DNA from: an uncultured Latescibacterota bacterium | GTDB taxonomy: Bacteria > Latescibacterota > UBA2968 > UBA8231 | DNA length: 64,000 nt | Assembly: GCA_958295495.1 (NCBI GenBank) | Contig: OY282352.1 | Span: 2,480,001 to 2,544,000, forward strand | Direction of reading: 5' to 3' | Part shown: positions 47,500 to 55,551 of the stretch, one piece after another | Layout of the letters: each line of letters starts with the position of its first letter | Position numbering within the stretch: position 1 is the stretch's first letter | Translations under genes and position numbers: made by a program | Notes under the pieces: generated by a model | The model's database searches: none | Told to the model about the DNA's origin: nothing | Seen by the model: only the letters and a program-made list of their open reading frames with translations

Positions 47500-48273
47500 A
47501 TGGAACCTATTGCGGCAACGACGAATCCATTTGGCGGCATCCTTCCGAAACCAGAGACTCTCGACCCAGATCCGGCGGCGTTTGCCGAGCGGCTGCGCGT
47601 TTCGCTGGCGGCTTGGAAGGACGAAGGCTACCGGGTTGTCTGGCTGGAGGTTTCGATTGCCAAGGCGGCGTTGGTCCCTGTAGCGGTGGAAGCCGGGTTT
47701 ACATTCCACCACAGCGGCGACGACTATCTAATGCTGACCTTGCAACTAGAAGAAGGTGCTTATGTGCCGGCCCATGCCTCGCACTATATCGGCGCGGGTG
47801 GGGTGGTGCTCAACGAGGCGCGGGAGCTGTTGGTGGTCAGCGAAAAATACCATCGGCGCGCGTCTGGCCCGCCGCGCTACAAGCTGCCCGGCGGCGCGCT
47901 GCACGCGGGCGAGCACTTGGCCGAGGCCGTGGTGCGCGAAGTCGCCGAAGAGACTGGAGTCGAGACCGAGTTCGACGCGCTGGTCTGCTTCCGCCACTGG
48001 CACGGCTACCGCTTCGGCAAGTCGGATATTTACTTCGTCTGCCGCCTGCGCCCCCTGAGTACCGAGATTAGCATCCAGGAGGACGAGATCGCCGAGTGTC
48101 GGTGGATGCCAGTAGCCGGATATCTGGCCGAGGAAAACGTCAGCGCCTTCAACAAGCGGATCGTCGAGGCAGCGCTCAACAGCACGGGGGTGCGGCTGAC
48201 GGAGATGGAGGGATACGGTACGCCGGAGCAGTACGAGTTTTTCATGCCGCCGGGGGTGGGGCTGAAGGTGTAG
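47500..48273 (+). CDS. Nudix hydrolase with N-terminal pre-Nudix domain
   Basis: The 257-residue protein starts at the ATG at 47500 with GGGAGG upstream. Residues about 1-85 form an acetyltransferase-like pre-Nudix domain (W-L-E-V-S-I-A-K-A-A-L-V-P-V-A-V-E-A-G-F-T-F-H-H-S, as in human NUDT6-type proteins). The Nudix box follows: G-G-A-L-H-A-G-E-x7-R-E-V-A-E-E-T-G-V (about residues 133-155). The family members characterised so far hydrolyse nucleotide-sugar or ADP-ribose-type diphosphates, but the substrate here is not predictable. The gene is 2 nt upstream of a small unknown gene on the same strand, so the two are likely co-transcribed. Confidence 0.9.
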   Translation: MEPIAATTNPFGGILPKPETLDPDPAAFAERLRVSLAAWKDEGYRVVWLEVSIAKAALVPVAVEAGFTFHHSGDDYLMLTLQLEEGAYVPAHASHYIGAGGVVLNEARELLVVSEKYHRRASGPPRYKLPGGALHAGEHLAEAVVREVAEETGVETEFDALVCFRHWHGYRFGKSDIYFVCRLRPLSTEISIQEDEIAECRWMPVAGYLAEENVSAFNKRIVEAALNSTGVRLTEMEGYGTPEQYEFFMPPGVGLKV

Positions 48274-48275
48274 AG

Positions 48276-48545
48276 ATGCAGAAATTGGAGCGACAGAACC
48301 AAGAGCGTTTAGCTGCGGTATATCTGGACCCGACTGCTCAACAGTTAATTGACGCTTTGGACCGCAAGACGTCAATTAGGTGGGAAGATCTGCCAAATAT
48401 GGTTGAAGGTAAGCCGCATGATATTCTCAGGTCCGTAGTGCTCTTGGCTGGAGCCAACTTGTGTGAGGCAAGCCCCACCCGGCTTAGGCTCAGCGAGTAC
48501 GGAGACAAGTTGCTTGCAACCGAGGCCGAGCAGGTCAACTCCTAA
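48276..48545 (+). CDS. Small hypothetical protein after Nudix gene
   Basis: The 89-residue protein starts at the ATG at 48276, 2 nt after the Nudix stop (M-Q-K-L-E-R-Q-N-Q-E-R-L-A-A-V-Y-L-D). Residues about 20-70 alternate helix and turn (L-I-D-A-L-D-R-K-T-S-I-R-W-E-D-L, then L-R-L-S-E-Y-G-D-K-L-L-A-T) in a way that resembles a small winged-helix domain, but I do not recognise the family. Base composition is more AT-rich than in the flanking genes. Coupling to the Nudix gene suggests a shared role. Confidence 0.6.
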   Translation: MQKLERQNQERLAAVYLDPTAQQLIDALDRKTSIRWEDLPNMVEGKPHDILRSVVLLAGANLCEASPTRLRLSEYGDKLLATEAEQVNS

Positions 48546-48603
48546 GTTGAACGTCAATCAGTACGCTAACCTACTGCGACCCCTCCACTCGCGCCGTTAC
48601 CCG

Positions 48604-49602
48604 CTATCGCGCCAAATCCAACCTTTCCAGCACTTCTTTGTTGACCACGTGATCCGGGACTCTGCCCTGCAACAGCGCGACGATGCTCTGCGCGGCGACG
48701 AGGGCCATGCGCTTGCGGGCGGTTAGGGTCTTGGAGCCGGTGTGGGGCAGGGCGAGCACCTCGTCGCGGCGGACCAGTTTGAGGGACTGGCCTTTAGGTG
48801 GTTCGGTGGCTTGGCAGTCGAGGCCGGCTCCGCCTAGGTGGCCGCTGTCGAGGGCCGCGATCAGGGCGGCTTCGTCAACCAAACCGCCGCGGGCGGTGTT
48901 AATCAGGTAGGCACCCTCTTTCATAAGGCTGAGGAACTCGGCATTGACGAGGTGGTGGTTTTCCTCGGTCAGCGGCAGATGCAGGGTAATGGCGTCGGCT
49001 TGGGACAGGAGGGTGGCGCGGTCGGCAGGCTCGGCACCGAGGGCGCGGATTTGCGCGTCGTCGATATAGGGGTCGTGGACGAGAACTCGCATCTTGAAGC
49101 CGCGGGCACGGCGCACGACCTCAGCGCCGATGCGGCCACAGCCGACTAGCCCCAAGGTCATGGCGCAGAGGTCTTCGCCGACCGGAACGTCGTAGGTGTC
49201 TGCCGCCTTGACCCGCCGGTCACCTAGCCCCAGCGAGCGCACCAGCCCGAGGAGTAGGGCAAAGGTCAGGTCGGCCACTGCGTCGGCCATGGCACCGGGG
49301 GTATTGGTGACGACGATGCCGCGTTGGGTGCAGTAATTGAGGTCAACCTTGTCGAAGCCGACGCCGTTGCGGGCGATGATTTTGAGTTGTGCTGCTTGGT
49401 CCATGGTGGCAGCGTTGAGGTTTTCGCCGCCGGCCAGCAGGGCGTCGAAGCCGGCCAGCTTCGCTCGCGTTTCCCCGTCGGGCCAGCCGGGTTGGGGGTG
49501 CCGGACCTCAATGGCGAAGCCGGCGCGCTCAATAATCTCGCGGGCTTGGCTTTGGCCTTGAAACTCGATCTCGACGCTGGACAGGATGCGGAATTGGGCC
49601 AT
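48604..49602 (-). CDS. D-isomer-specific 2-hydroxyacid dehydrogenase
   Basis: The 332-residue protein has the NAD-binding motif G-L-V-G-C-G-R-I-G in the inserted Rossmann domain. The catalytic triad region is intact: Arg in N-T-A-R-G-G-L-V-D-E, Glu in Q-A-T-E-P-P, and His in L-P-H-T-G-S. The substrate domain carries N-G-V-G-F-D-K-V-D-L. It is most like phosphoglycerate dehydrogenase or hydroxypyruvate reductase but lacks the ACT regulatory domain of SerA. The exact 2-hydroxyacid is unknown. It lies 12 nt downstream of a malate/L-lactate dehydrogenase gene on the same strand, so both probably act in one 2-oxo or 2-hydroxy acid pathway. Confidence 0.92.
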   Translation of the reverse strand: MAQFRILSSVEIEFQGQSQAREIIERAGFAIEVRHPQPGWPDGETRAKLAGFDALLAGGENLNAATMDQAAQLKIIARNGVGFDKVDLNYCTQRGIVVTNTPGAMADAVADLTFALLLGLVRSLGLGDRRVKAADTYDVPVGEDLCAMTLGLVGCGRIGAEVVRRARGFKMRVLVHDPYIDDAQIRALGAEPADRATLLSQADAITLHLPLTEENHHLVNAEFLSLMKEGAYLINTARGGLVDEAALIAALDSGHLGGAGLDCQATEPPKGQSLKLVRRDEVLALPHTGSKTLTARKRMALVAAQSIVALLQGRVPDHVVNKEVLERLDLAR

Positions 49603-49614
49603 CTCTTCCTCTTC

Positions 49615-50616
49615 TTATTGGGTAGTGAAGCGGGTGTGCTCGTAGGCGGCGAAGGGAGTGGCTACCCCCAACTCGTCAGCTAGGTCCTGAAGGTTTTGCT
49701 GGTGTTGGGGGCTGATGGGTACGCCGTCGCGGGCGTACTCGCACGCCCGTTGCCACTCCAGATTACCGGGCAGCTCGGCGCGATCGAGGCCGGGGAAGGG
49801 CTGCATGTTGCGGGCGGCGGCGACAAACGCGTCCATCTGTGCTTGGAATTCTTCTAAGGGCATAAAAGCACGCACGTCAAAGGCCGCTAGGAAGGATCCT
49901 TGGTTGGATTCCCAGGGCGATGTCGGCGGGATAAATTGCGGCAGGTAAATCCCGGCCAACACGCCGCCCAGCGCCCGGTTTACCGCGCCGATGCCCAGTT
50001 CCTTGAAAAAGGCGAAGGGGATCTGCGCGAAGAGTTCCTCGCCCCAAGGCAGCATGTGCGCGCCCATGTCGAGCACGAGGGGCGGTTGCTCCCGGTTGGG
50101 GAAGGCGATGCTGATCGGCGAAGTAGCGTTGACGCCTTTGACTAGCGATTCCGGCGGCAAGTCGTAGCGGTGCGAGGAGATGGCGATCCCCACGCAGCCA
50201 GCCGCGGCGGCTATCCGCGAATACTTACCGGCGCTACCGAAGTGGAAGTGGTTGCGGGTAGTCGCCGCAGCCGTGCCGTACTTCGCGGCTGTCTCGGCTA
50301 CCCAAGTCATGGCTTGGTGGCAGGGAAGATGGCCTAGGCCGCCGTCGCCGTCATAGACGCGGGCAGTGGTGGTTGAACTGGTCGCCTTTATATTAGGGCG
50401 GGGATTGACGCGGCCTTCGAGCATCAGGCGCACGTACCCGGGGAGCTGCCAAGTACCGTGGCTGTGGATGCCGCGCAGGTCGGTAGTCGTTAAGAGGTCG
50501 GCGAGGTGCTGAGCGTCTGCGGGGTTGGTGTCGGCCTTTTGGAAGAAGTCGGCGGTGAGTTGGCGCAAGATAGCGACTGGGATGCGGATGCCTGCGGCAG
50601 GTGGAGTGTTTCCCAT
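49615..50616 (-). CDS. Malate/L-lactate dehydrogenase family (Ldh_2) oxidoreductase
   Basis: The 333-residue protein starts at the ATG at 50616. It shows the Ldh_2 signatures D-L-R-G-I-H-S-H-G-T near residue 49, R-N-H-F-H-F-G-S-A-G-K-Y (catalytic His region), and G-V-N-A-T-S-P-I-S-I-A-F-P. The family includes ureidoglycolate dehydrogenase, 2,3-diketo-L-gulonate reductase and sulfolactate dehydrogenase and uses NAD(P) with a fold unlike classical lactate dehydrogenases. Specificity cannot be read. It is the first gene of a two-gene minus-strand operon and divergent from the amidohydrolase at 50720. Confidence 0.92.
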   Translation of the reverse strand: MGNTPPAAGIRIPVAILRQLTADFFQKADTNPADAQHLADLLTTTDLRGIHSHGTWQLPGYVRLMLEGRVNPRPNIKATSSTTTARVYDGDGGLGHLPCHQAMTWVAETAAKYGTAAATTRNHFHFGSAGKYSRIAAAAGCVGIAISSHRYDLPPESLVKGVNATSPISIAFPNREQPPLVLDMGAHMLPWGEELFAQIPFAFFKELGIGAVNRALGGVLAGIYLPQFIPPTSPWESNQGSFLAAFDVRAFMPLEEFQAQMDAFVAAARNMQPFPGLDRAELPGNLEWQRACEYARDGVPISPQHQQNLQDLADELGVATPFAAYEHTRFTTQ

Positions 50617-50719
50617 GACGGCTCTCTGAGTAGGGGTAAAAAAGCGAATTATATACGCGGTTGGGCCTAGGCGTGTCAAGAAGCCGCAGAGCCTGCAATG
50701 CGAATACGGAGTAAGGGAA

Positions 50720-51943
50720 ATGTCCTACGATCTGTTGTTAAAAGGTGCGCGGGTGATGGACCCAGCGCAGGGCGTGGATGGGATCCGCGATGTGGGGATA
50801 GTCGGGGAGAAGATCGCCGCGGTGGCCGAGAAAATAACGGCCCCGGCCGCGGAGACGATAGACCTGTCCGGCAAAATTCTGACGCCGGGTTGGATCGACA
50901 TCCACGCGCACCTCTACGCGGGATGCACGACTTGGGGCATTCGCGGGGATGTGCTGTGCTTGGCTACGGGCGTGACGACGATCGTCGATGCCGGAAGTGC
51001 GGGGTGGGCCAACTTTGAGGGGTTTGTCGATTATGTGATTGAACCGGCGCGGACCGAGGTTTTGGGGTACGTGCATATTTCGGCGATTGGCTTGACTTGT
51101 GGGCCGGTGGGGGAGATGATCGATTTGCAGTACGGCGATCCAGAGCGCACGGCTTTTGTGGCCCATCACTGGCAGGCGCACTGCGTCGGCGTCAAGGTGC
51201 GGCAGGGCGGTTTCCAAGTCGGGGAGAACGGAACCAAACCCTTGCAGTTGGCAGTGCAGGCGGCCGAATGGGCGGGGGTGCCGGTGATGGTACACATTGC
51301 CCGGGGGGTGCCGATTGTGGAGGTACTCGCCCTGCTGCGGCCCGGCGATGTGGTGACCCATTGTTATCAAGGCACGGGAGACTGCGTGGTCGATGGCTCG
51401 GGAACGGTGGTGCCGCAGGTGTGGGCGGCGCGGGAGCGAGGTGTGCTCTTCGATGTAGGGCACGGTGGCGGCAGTTTCGACTACCGGATCGCACGGCAGG
51501 CCCTAACCGACGGCTTTGTCGCCGACGTGATCAGCACGGATTTGCATGCCCATAGTTGGGATAGCCCGATCGAGAGTATGCCGGAGACCGCGTCAAAGCT
51601 GCTCAATCTGGGCGTGCCGCTGGAGCGCGTCGTGCAGCAGAGCACGGCCGCGGCTGCTGCCGCCATCGGGCGCGGTGGGGAGTTGGGTACCCTGCGGGAG
51701 GGTACGGTGGCGGATCTGGCGGCGTTTGAGGTGTTGGAGGGGATGTTCGAGTTCGAGGATGTGCGCGGCGAGTGCGCACCGGGCGATCGCAAAATTGAGC
51801 CGGTACTAACCGTGCGTCGAGGCCGGGCGCATCGGCCGGAGGAGCTGCGCGAGGAGCTACGAGAAGCGCGCGAGCGGGCGCGCTTTATGCGGAATCTCAC
51901 CGGCAGGAACTTTGCGGCTTTGGGTTGGACGCCGGGTGGTTAG
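50720..51943 (+). CDS. Dihydroorotase-like amidohydrolase/deacetylase
   Basis: The 407-residue protein is a cyclic amidohydrolase-type metalloenzyme. The first metal motif is W-I-D-I-H-A-H-L-Y (H-x-H). The N-terminal small beta domain starts Y-D-L-L-L-K-G-A-R-V-M-D-P. Further ligands appear as V-M-V-H-I-A, V-T-H-C-Y-Q-G, and D-L-H-A-H-S-W-D with the catalytic Asp two residues before. A V-G-V-K-V-R segment may provide the carboxylated Lys. The family (EF_0837/AHA_3915 type) includes D-aminoacylase-like deacetylases. The substrate is unknown. The gap of about 100 nt to the Ldh_2 gene is likely a divergent promoter region. Confidence 0.88.
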   Translation: MSYDLLLKGARVMDPAQGVDGIRDVGIVGEKIAAVAEKITAPAAETIDLSGKILTPGWIDIHAHLYAGCTTWGIRGDVLCLATGVTTIVDAGSAGWANFEGFVDYVIEPARTEVLGYVHISAIGLTCGPVGEMIDLQYGDPERTAFVAHHWQAHCVGVKVRQGGFQVGENGTKPLQLAVQAAEWAGVPVMVHIARGVPIVEVLALLRPGDVVTHCYQGTGDCVVDGSGTVVPQVWAARERGVLFDVGHGGGSFDYRIARQALTDGFVADVISTDLHAHSWDSPIESMPETASKLLNLGVPLERVVQQSTAAAAAAIGRGGELGTLREGTVADLAAFEVLEGMFEFEDVRGECAPGDRKIEPVLTVRRGRAHRPEELREELREARERARFMRNLTGRNFAALGWTPGG

Positions 51944-52049
51944 GGTGGCAAGTAGCGAGTGAATAGTGTTCTGCTGCCCCAGGGCGGGCGCGGCACTCCG
52001 GCGATGATAATCTATAACTGCTATATCCACTAGTGAGGAGTGGAAAACC

Positions 52050-53108
52050 TTGTTCGAGTCAACTGACGATCTGCGCATTGCCCAACTCAAACCCCTGATC
52101 CCACCGGCGATTCTGATGGAAGAGTTGCCCATTTCGGAAGCGGCCTCCCACACCGTGGCCGCGGCCCGCCGCACATTGGATGCCATACTAGCCGGCGAGA
52201 ACGACCGGCTAGTGGTGGTGGTTGGCCCGTGTTCGATCCACGACCCCCAAGCCGCGCTCGAATACGCGGCCCGGCTCGAGAAAAAGGCCGCGGCCCTCAG
52301 CGACGAGTTGTACGTGGTGATGCGCGTGTATTTTGAGAAACCGCGCACGACCGTCGGCTGGAAGGGGTTGATCAACGACCCGCACTTGGACGACAGCTTT
52401 GCCATCAACAGCGGCTTGCGCGCCGCGCGCGGCCTGCTGGTGCAGTTGGGGGATATGGGCTTGCCGGCTGGTTCCGAATTCCTCGATACCATCACGCCGC
52501 AATTTATCGCCGACCTGATTGCTTGGGGTGCCATTGGTGCCCGCACGACCGAAAGTCAGGTTCACCGCGAATTGGCTTCGGGTCTGTCGATGCCGGTTGG
52601 CTTCAAGAACGGGACCGCAGGCAATGTGCAAATTGCCCTCGACGCCATCGGTGCCGCCCGGCACCCGCATCACTTTCTCTCGGTGACCAAGCAGGGCATT
52701 GCGGCGATTGTCGGGACTTCGGGCAATGCGAGTTGCCATCTGATTTTGCGCGGCGGCAGCGACGGGTCCAACTACGATCAAGTCAGCGTCTGCGCGGCCG
52801 CGGCCCAGCTCGAGGAGGCAGACTTGCCGCACCGCGTGATGATTGATTGCAGCCACGGCAACAGTGCCAAGGATCACAAGCGCCAGCCGGCTGTTGCACG
52901 CGCAGTCGCCACGCAGGTAGCGGAGGGCGCGCAGGATGTTTTCGGGGTAATGCTGGAGAGCCACCTAATCGAGGGCAATCAGCAACAGCAGGCAGATAGT
53001 GAGTTGGTTTACGGGCAGAGCATTACCGATGCCTGTATTGGGTGGGAGGATACGGTGGAGGTGTTGGAGGAATTGGCCGCGGCGGTGGCGACGCGGCGAA
53101 AAAAATAA
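52050..53108 (+). CDS. 3-deoxy-7-phosphoheptulonate synthase, class I
   Basis: The 352-residue enzyme condenses phosphoenolpyruvate and erythrose 4-phosphate, the first step of the shikimate pathway. The start is a TTG at 52050 with GAGGAG about 10 nt upstream. Class I (AroF/G/H) motifs are seen: V-V-G-P-C-S-I-H-D, E-K-P-R-T-T-V-G-W-K-G-L-I-N-D-P, V-G-F-K-N-G-T, H-L-I-L-R-G-G, and I-D-C-S-H-G-N-S-x-K-D metal ligands. Length is normal for the E. coli-type enzyme. It stands alone among unrelated genes, so the pathway's other genes must be elsewhere. Feedback specificity (Phe, Tyr or Trp) cannot be judged. Confidence 0.97.
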   Translation: MFESTDDLRIAQLKPLIPPAILMEELPISEAASHTVAAARRTLDAILAGENDRLVVVVGPCSIHDPQAALEYAARLEKKAAALSDELYVVMRVYFEKPRTTVGWKGLINDPHLDDSFAINSGLRAARGLLVQLGDMGLPAGSEFLDTITPQFIADLIAWGAIGARTTESQVHRELASGLSMPVGFKNGTAGNVQIALDAIGAARHPHHFLSVTKQGIAAIVGTSGNASCHLILRGGSDGSNYDQVSVCAAAAQLEEADLPHRVMIDCSHGNSAKDHKRQPAVARAVATQVAEGAQDVFGVMLESHLIEGNQQQQADSELVYGQSITDACIGWEDTVEVLEELAAAVATRRKK

Positions 53109-53138
53109 TCAACGACGGGGCCGACGGGCCTGGCTAGC

Positions 53139-54296
53139 GTGAAAAATCTTTCGCTGCTCTTTTTGTGCGAGGCCCTCTCGCGCACCGCCAGCATCGTCAT
53201 GCTCTCGAGCATGGCGCTCGTCGGCCAACGGTTGACGCCGAGTGCTGCGCTGGCGACCCTGCCGCTGGCACTGGCGCCGGTGGCCACGATGCTGATGACG
53301 GTGCCTGCGGCCCAGCTAATGCAGCGGCGGGGCCGCAAGCTCGGTTTCGCGTTGGGTGCTGCGTTGGGCGTTGTCGGGGGCGCAGTGGGATGTCTGGCCG
53401 TGTACCAAGGCAATTTTGCACTGCTTTGTTTGGGGGGATTGGGCATTGGTGCGGTCAACGGCTTTGCCACCTATTACCGCTTTGCCGCCGGCGAGGTGGT
53501 CGCCGAGGATTTTCGCAGTCGCGCCATTTCGCTGGTGATGGCCGGGGGCGTCATTGCCGCGGTGTCAGGCTCCAATTTGGCGGCGTGGTCGCGGGAGTGG
53601 TTTCCCGATTATCTATTCGCTGGCTCTTTTTTGGGGATTGCCGCCGTTCATGCGCTGGTTTTGCCGGTGCTCTGTTTTGTCTCCTTTCCCGCGCCCAGTG
53701 CCGAGGAGCAACGGGCGGGTGGGCGTTCGCTCCGGGAGATCGCCCGGCAGGCGGATTTTGCAGTGGCGGTGATCGGGGCGGTGGCTGCTTGGGGGCTGAT
53801 GTCGCTGTTGATGAATGCCACGCCGCTGGCGATGAAACGGCATTTGCACTCCTTCGCCGATACGGCTTGGGTGATCCAGTGGCATGTGTTGGGCATGTTC
53901 GTGCCGTCTTTTTTTACCGGACACCTGATCTCGCGTTGGGGCGAGCAGCGGATTATGTTCGCCGGCATTGCATTGCTTGGGTGCTCCATTGCGGTCAATT
54001 TGAGCGGTATCGGGCTCTATCACTACATGGCCGGGTTGGCGCTATTGGGCGTGGGGTGGAATTTTCTTTTCGTAGGGTCAACTTCGCTCTTGGCGACGAC
54101 GCACCGGCCCGAGGAAAAGGCGCGGGTGCAATCCTGCAATGACTTTCTGGTCTTTGGCCTGATGGTGTTGACCAGTTTCGGGGCGGCACCTTTGGAGGGG
54201 ATGCTGGGCTGGGACAGGCTCAATCACTTGGCTGCGCCCTTTTTGGTGGCGGTGACGCTAGGGTTGCTGTGGGCGCGGGCGGGCCGGAGCACTTAG
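53139..54296 (+). CDS. MFS transporter
   Basis: The 385-residue membrane protein has about twelve hydrophobic helices in two halves. The loop after helix 2 contains Q-R-R-G-R-K-L-G-F-A, the MFS signature region, and helix 4-5 carries A-G-E-V-V-A-E-D-F-R-S-R-A-I-S. A cytoplasmic loop with E-E-Q-R-A-G-G separates the halves. It starts with GTG at 53139, 30 nt after the DAHP synthase gene, without a visible Shine-Dalgarno. It may belong to that transcript. The substrate is unknown; an efflux or solute import role is equally possible. Confidence 0.85.
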   Translation: MKNLSLLFLCEALSRTASIVMLSSMALVGQRLTPSAALATLPLALAPVATMLMTVPAAQLMQRRGRKLGFALGAALGVVGGAVGCLAVYQGNFALLCLGGLGIGAVNGFATYYRFAAGEVVAEDFRSRAISLVMAGGVIAAVSGSNLAAWSREWFPDYLFAGSFLGIAAVHALVLPVLCFVSFPAPSAEEQRAGGRSLREIARQADFAVAVIGAVAAWGLMSLLMNATPLAMKRHLHSFADTAWVIQWHVLGMFVPSFFTGHLISRWGEQRIMFAGIALLGCSIAVNLSGIGLYHYMAGLALLGVGWNFLFVGSTSLLATTHRPEEKARVQSCNDFLVFGLMVLTSFGAAPLEGMLGWDRLNHLAAPFLVAVTLGLLWARAGRST

Positions 54297-54384
54297 GCAT
54301 TGAGCAGCTCGGCTGTTCCTCAAGTGAAGGGTACTCCACTGTGAGTGCCTAAGAAATGGACCATATCTAAGGAGGGTTCCGACG

Positions 54385-55500
54385 ATGGCTAAATATCGCG
54401 TGGGGTTGATCGGGGCTGGGCGCAAAGGCACGCAGCACGCGCGCGCCTATATGCTCGACGAGCGCACCGAGTTGGTGGCCGTGGCGGATGGAGACCCGGA
54501 GAACTTGGCGCTGTTCCAAAAACGCACGGGCGTGCCCGGTTATGCCGACTATCGCCAGATGCTAGAAAAAGAGGCGCTCGACATTGCCGCGCCGATTTTG
54601 CCGGTCAGTGCCAATCCAGAGGTCGTCATTGCCTGCGCTCAAGCCGGGGTCAAGGCCATCCTCTGCGAAAAGCCGATCGCGGCCTCGCTCGCAGAGGCCG
54701 ACCGCATGGTCGCCGAGTGCAAGCGCCGGCGCGTCTCCTTTGGCGCGGGCGACTTGGACGTCAACCTGCCGGCCTACCAAAAGGCCCTAAAGTTCATCGG
54801 CGCGGGCGAGTTGGGGGCGGTCAAGCGCATCACCCTGCTCGGGGGGTCGGGCACGGAGATGTCGGGTGGGGGCTGCCAGCGCTTTACCCTGATGCGCCAT
54901 TTCGCTGGCTGCGCCGAGGTGGCGTGGGCGTCGGGTTGGGTCAGCGACGATTCCCTGAGCGACCACGACCAAGGCGGAGCCGGATACGTGCGCTTCACCA
55001 ATGAGATTGAGGCGTTTATCTACCGGGACAAGGATGCGCGGGGCCGCGGCTACGAGGTGGCCTGTGAAGACGGGATCTTCTACTCAGACGACAATCTGGT
55101 AGGCTTGTACCGGTACGTCGAAGGCGATGGGGCGAGTTGGGAGAAGTTGGAAAAAATCGAGGGCGTCTTGCCGGAAGGGCCGATCTACGGCGCAAAACGC
55201 GGGTACGACGCCGAGGGCTGGCGGTGGCCCGGGGACCGCAACGTGGCTAGCTGCAAGGCCATTGTTGACGCGCTGGAGCGGGGCGAAGACCCGCCGGGCA
55301 GCGGCGAGAACGGCGTCAAGGTCCTCGAAATGGCCATCGCGGTGCGCGAGTCGCATCGGCGGGGCTGCGCGCCCGTGGCGCTACCGCTGGCCGACCGCAG
55401 CCTGCGCCTTGTTCCCAACCCCTCGCGGATGTACGACAAAAAGCCGATCTTCGGCCGCGAAAAATACATGGATCAGGTTTTGTCCCATAAGAAGGACTAA
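54385..55500 (+). CDS. Gfo/Idh/MocA family oxidoreductase
   Basis: The 371-residue protein has V-G-L-I-G-A-G-R-K-G-T-Q-H-A at the NAD(P) site, the conserved C-E-K-P-I-A-A-S, and the C-terminal domain with G-G-S-G-T-E-M-S-G-G-G-C-Q-R-F, where many relatives have the D-x-G-x-H substrate motif in this region. A Shine-Dalgarno (AAGGAGGG) precedes the ATG at 54385. An 8-bp inverted repeat (cttaggca/tgcctaag, 54292-54299 and 54346-54353) flanks the gap before it. It lies 51 nt upstream of a large TIM-barrel-like protein and ahead of the SDR epimerase, consistent with an ancestral sugar-degradation operon later split by the 57-60 kb insert. Confidence 0.9.
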   Translation: MAKYRVGLIGAGRKGTQHARAYMLDERTELVAVADGDPENLALFQKRTGVPGYADYRQMLEKEALDIAAPILPVSANPEVVIACAQAGVKAILCEKPIAASLAEADRMVAECKRRRVSFGAGDLDVNLPAYQKALKFIGAGELGAVKRITLLGGSGTEMSGGGCQRFTLMRHFAGCAEVAWASGWVSDDSLSDHDQGGAGYVRFTNEIEAFIYRDKDARGRGYEVACEDGIFYSDDNLVGLYRYVEGDGASWEKLEKIEGVLPEGPIYGAKRGYDAEGWRWPGDRNVASCKAIVDALERGEDPPGSGENGVKVLEMAIAVRESHRRGCAPVALPLADRSLRLVPNPSRMYDKKPIFGREKYMDQVLSHKKD

Positions 55501-55551
55501 GCTGAACGAAACCACTATGAGGCCGCTGCGCCGCGAAATAGGAGCCTAGCC

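Noticed and set aside
54292..54353. Terminator after the MFS gene
   Set aside because: Only 8-bp arms separated by 46 nt and no T-run.
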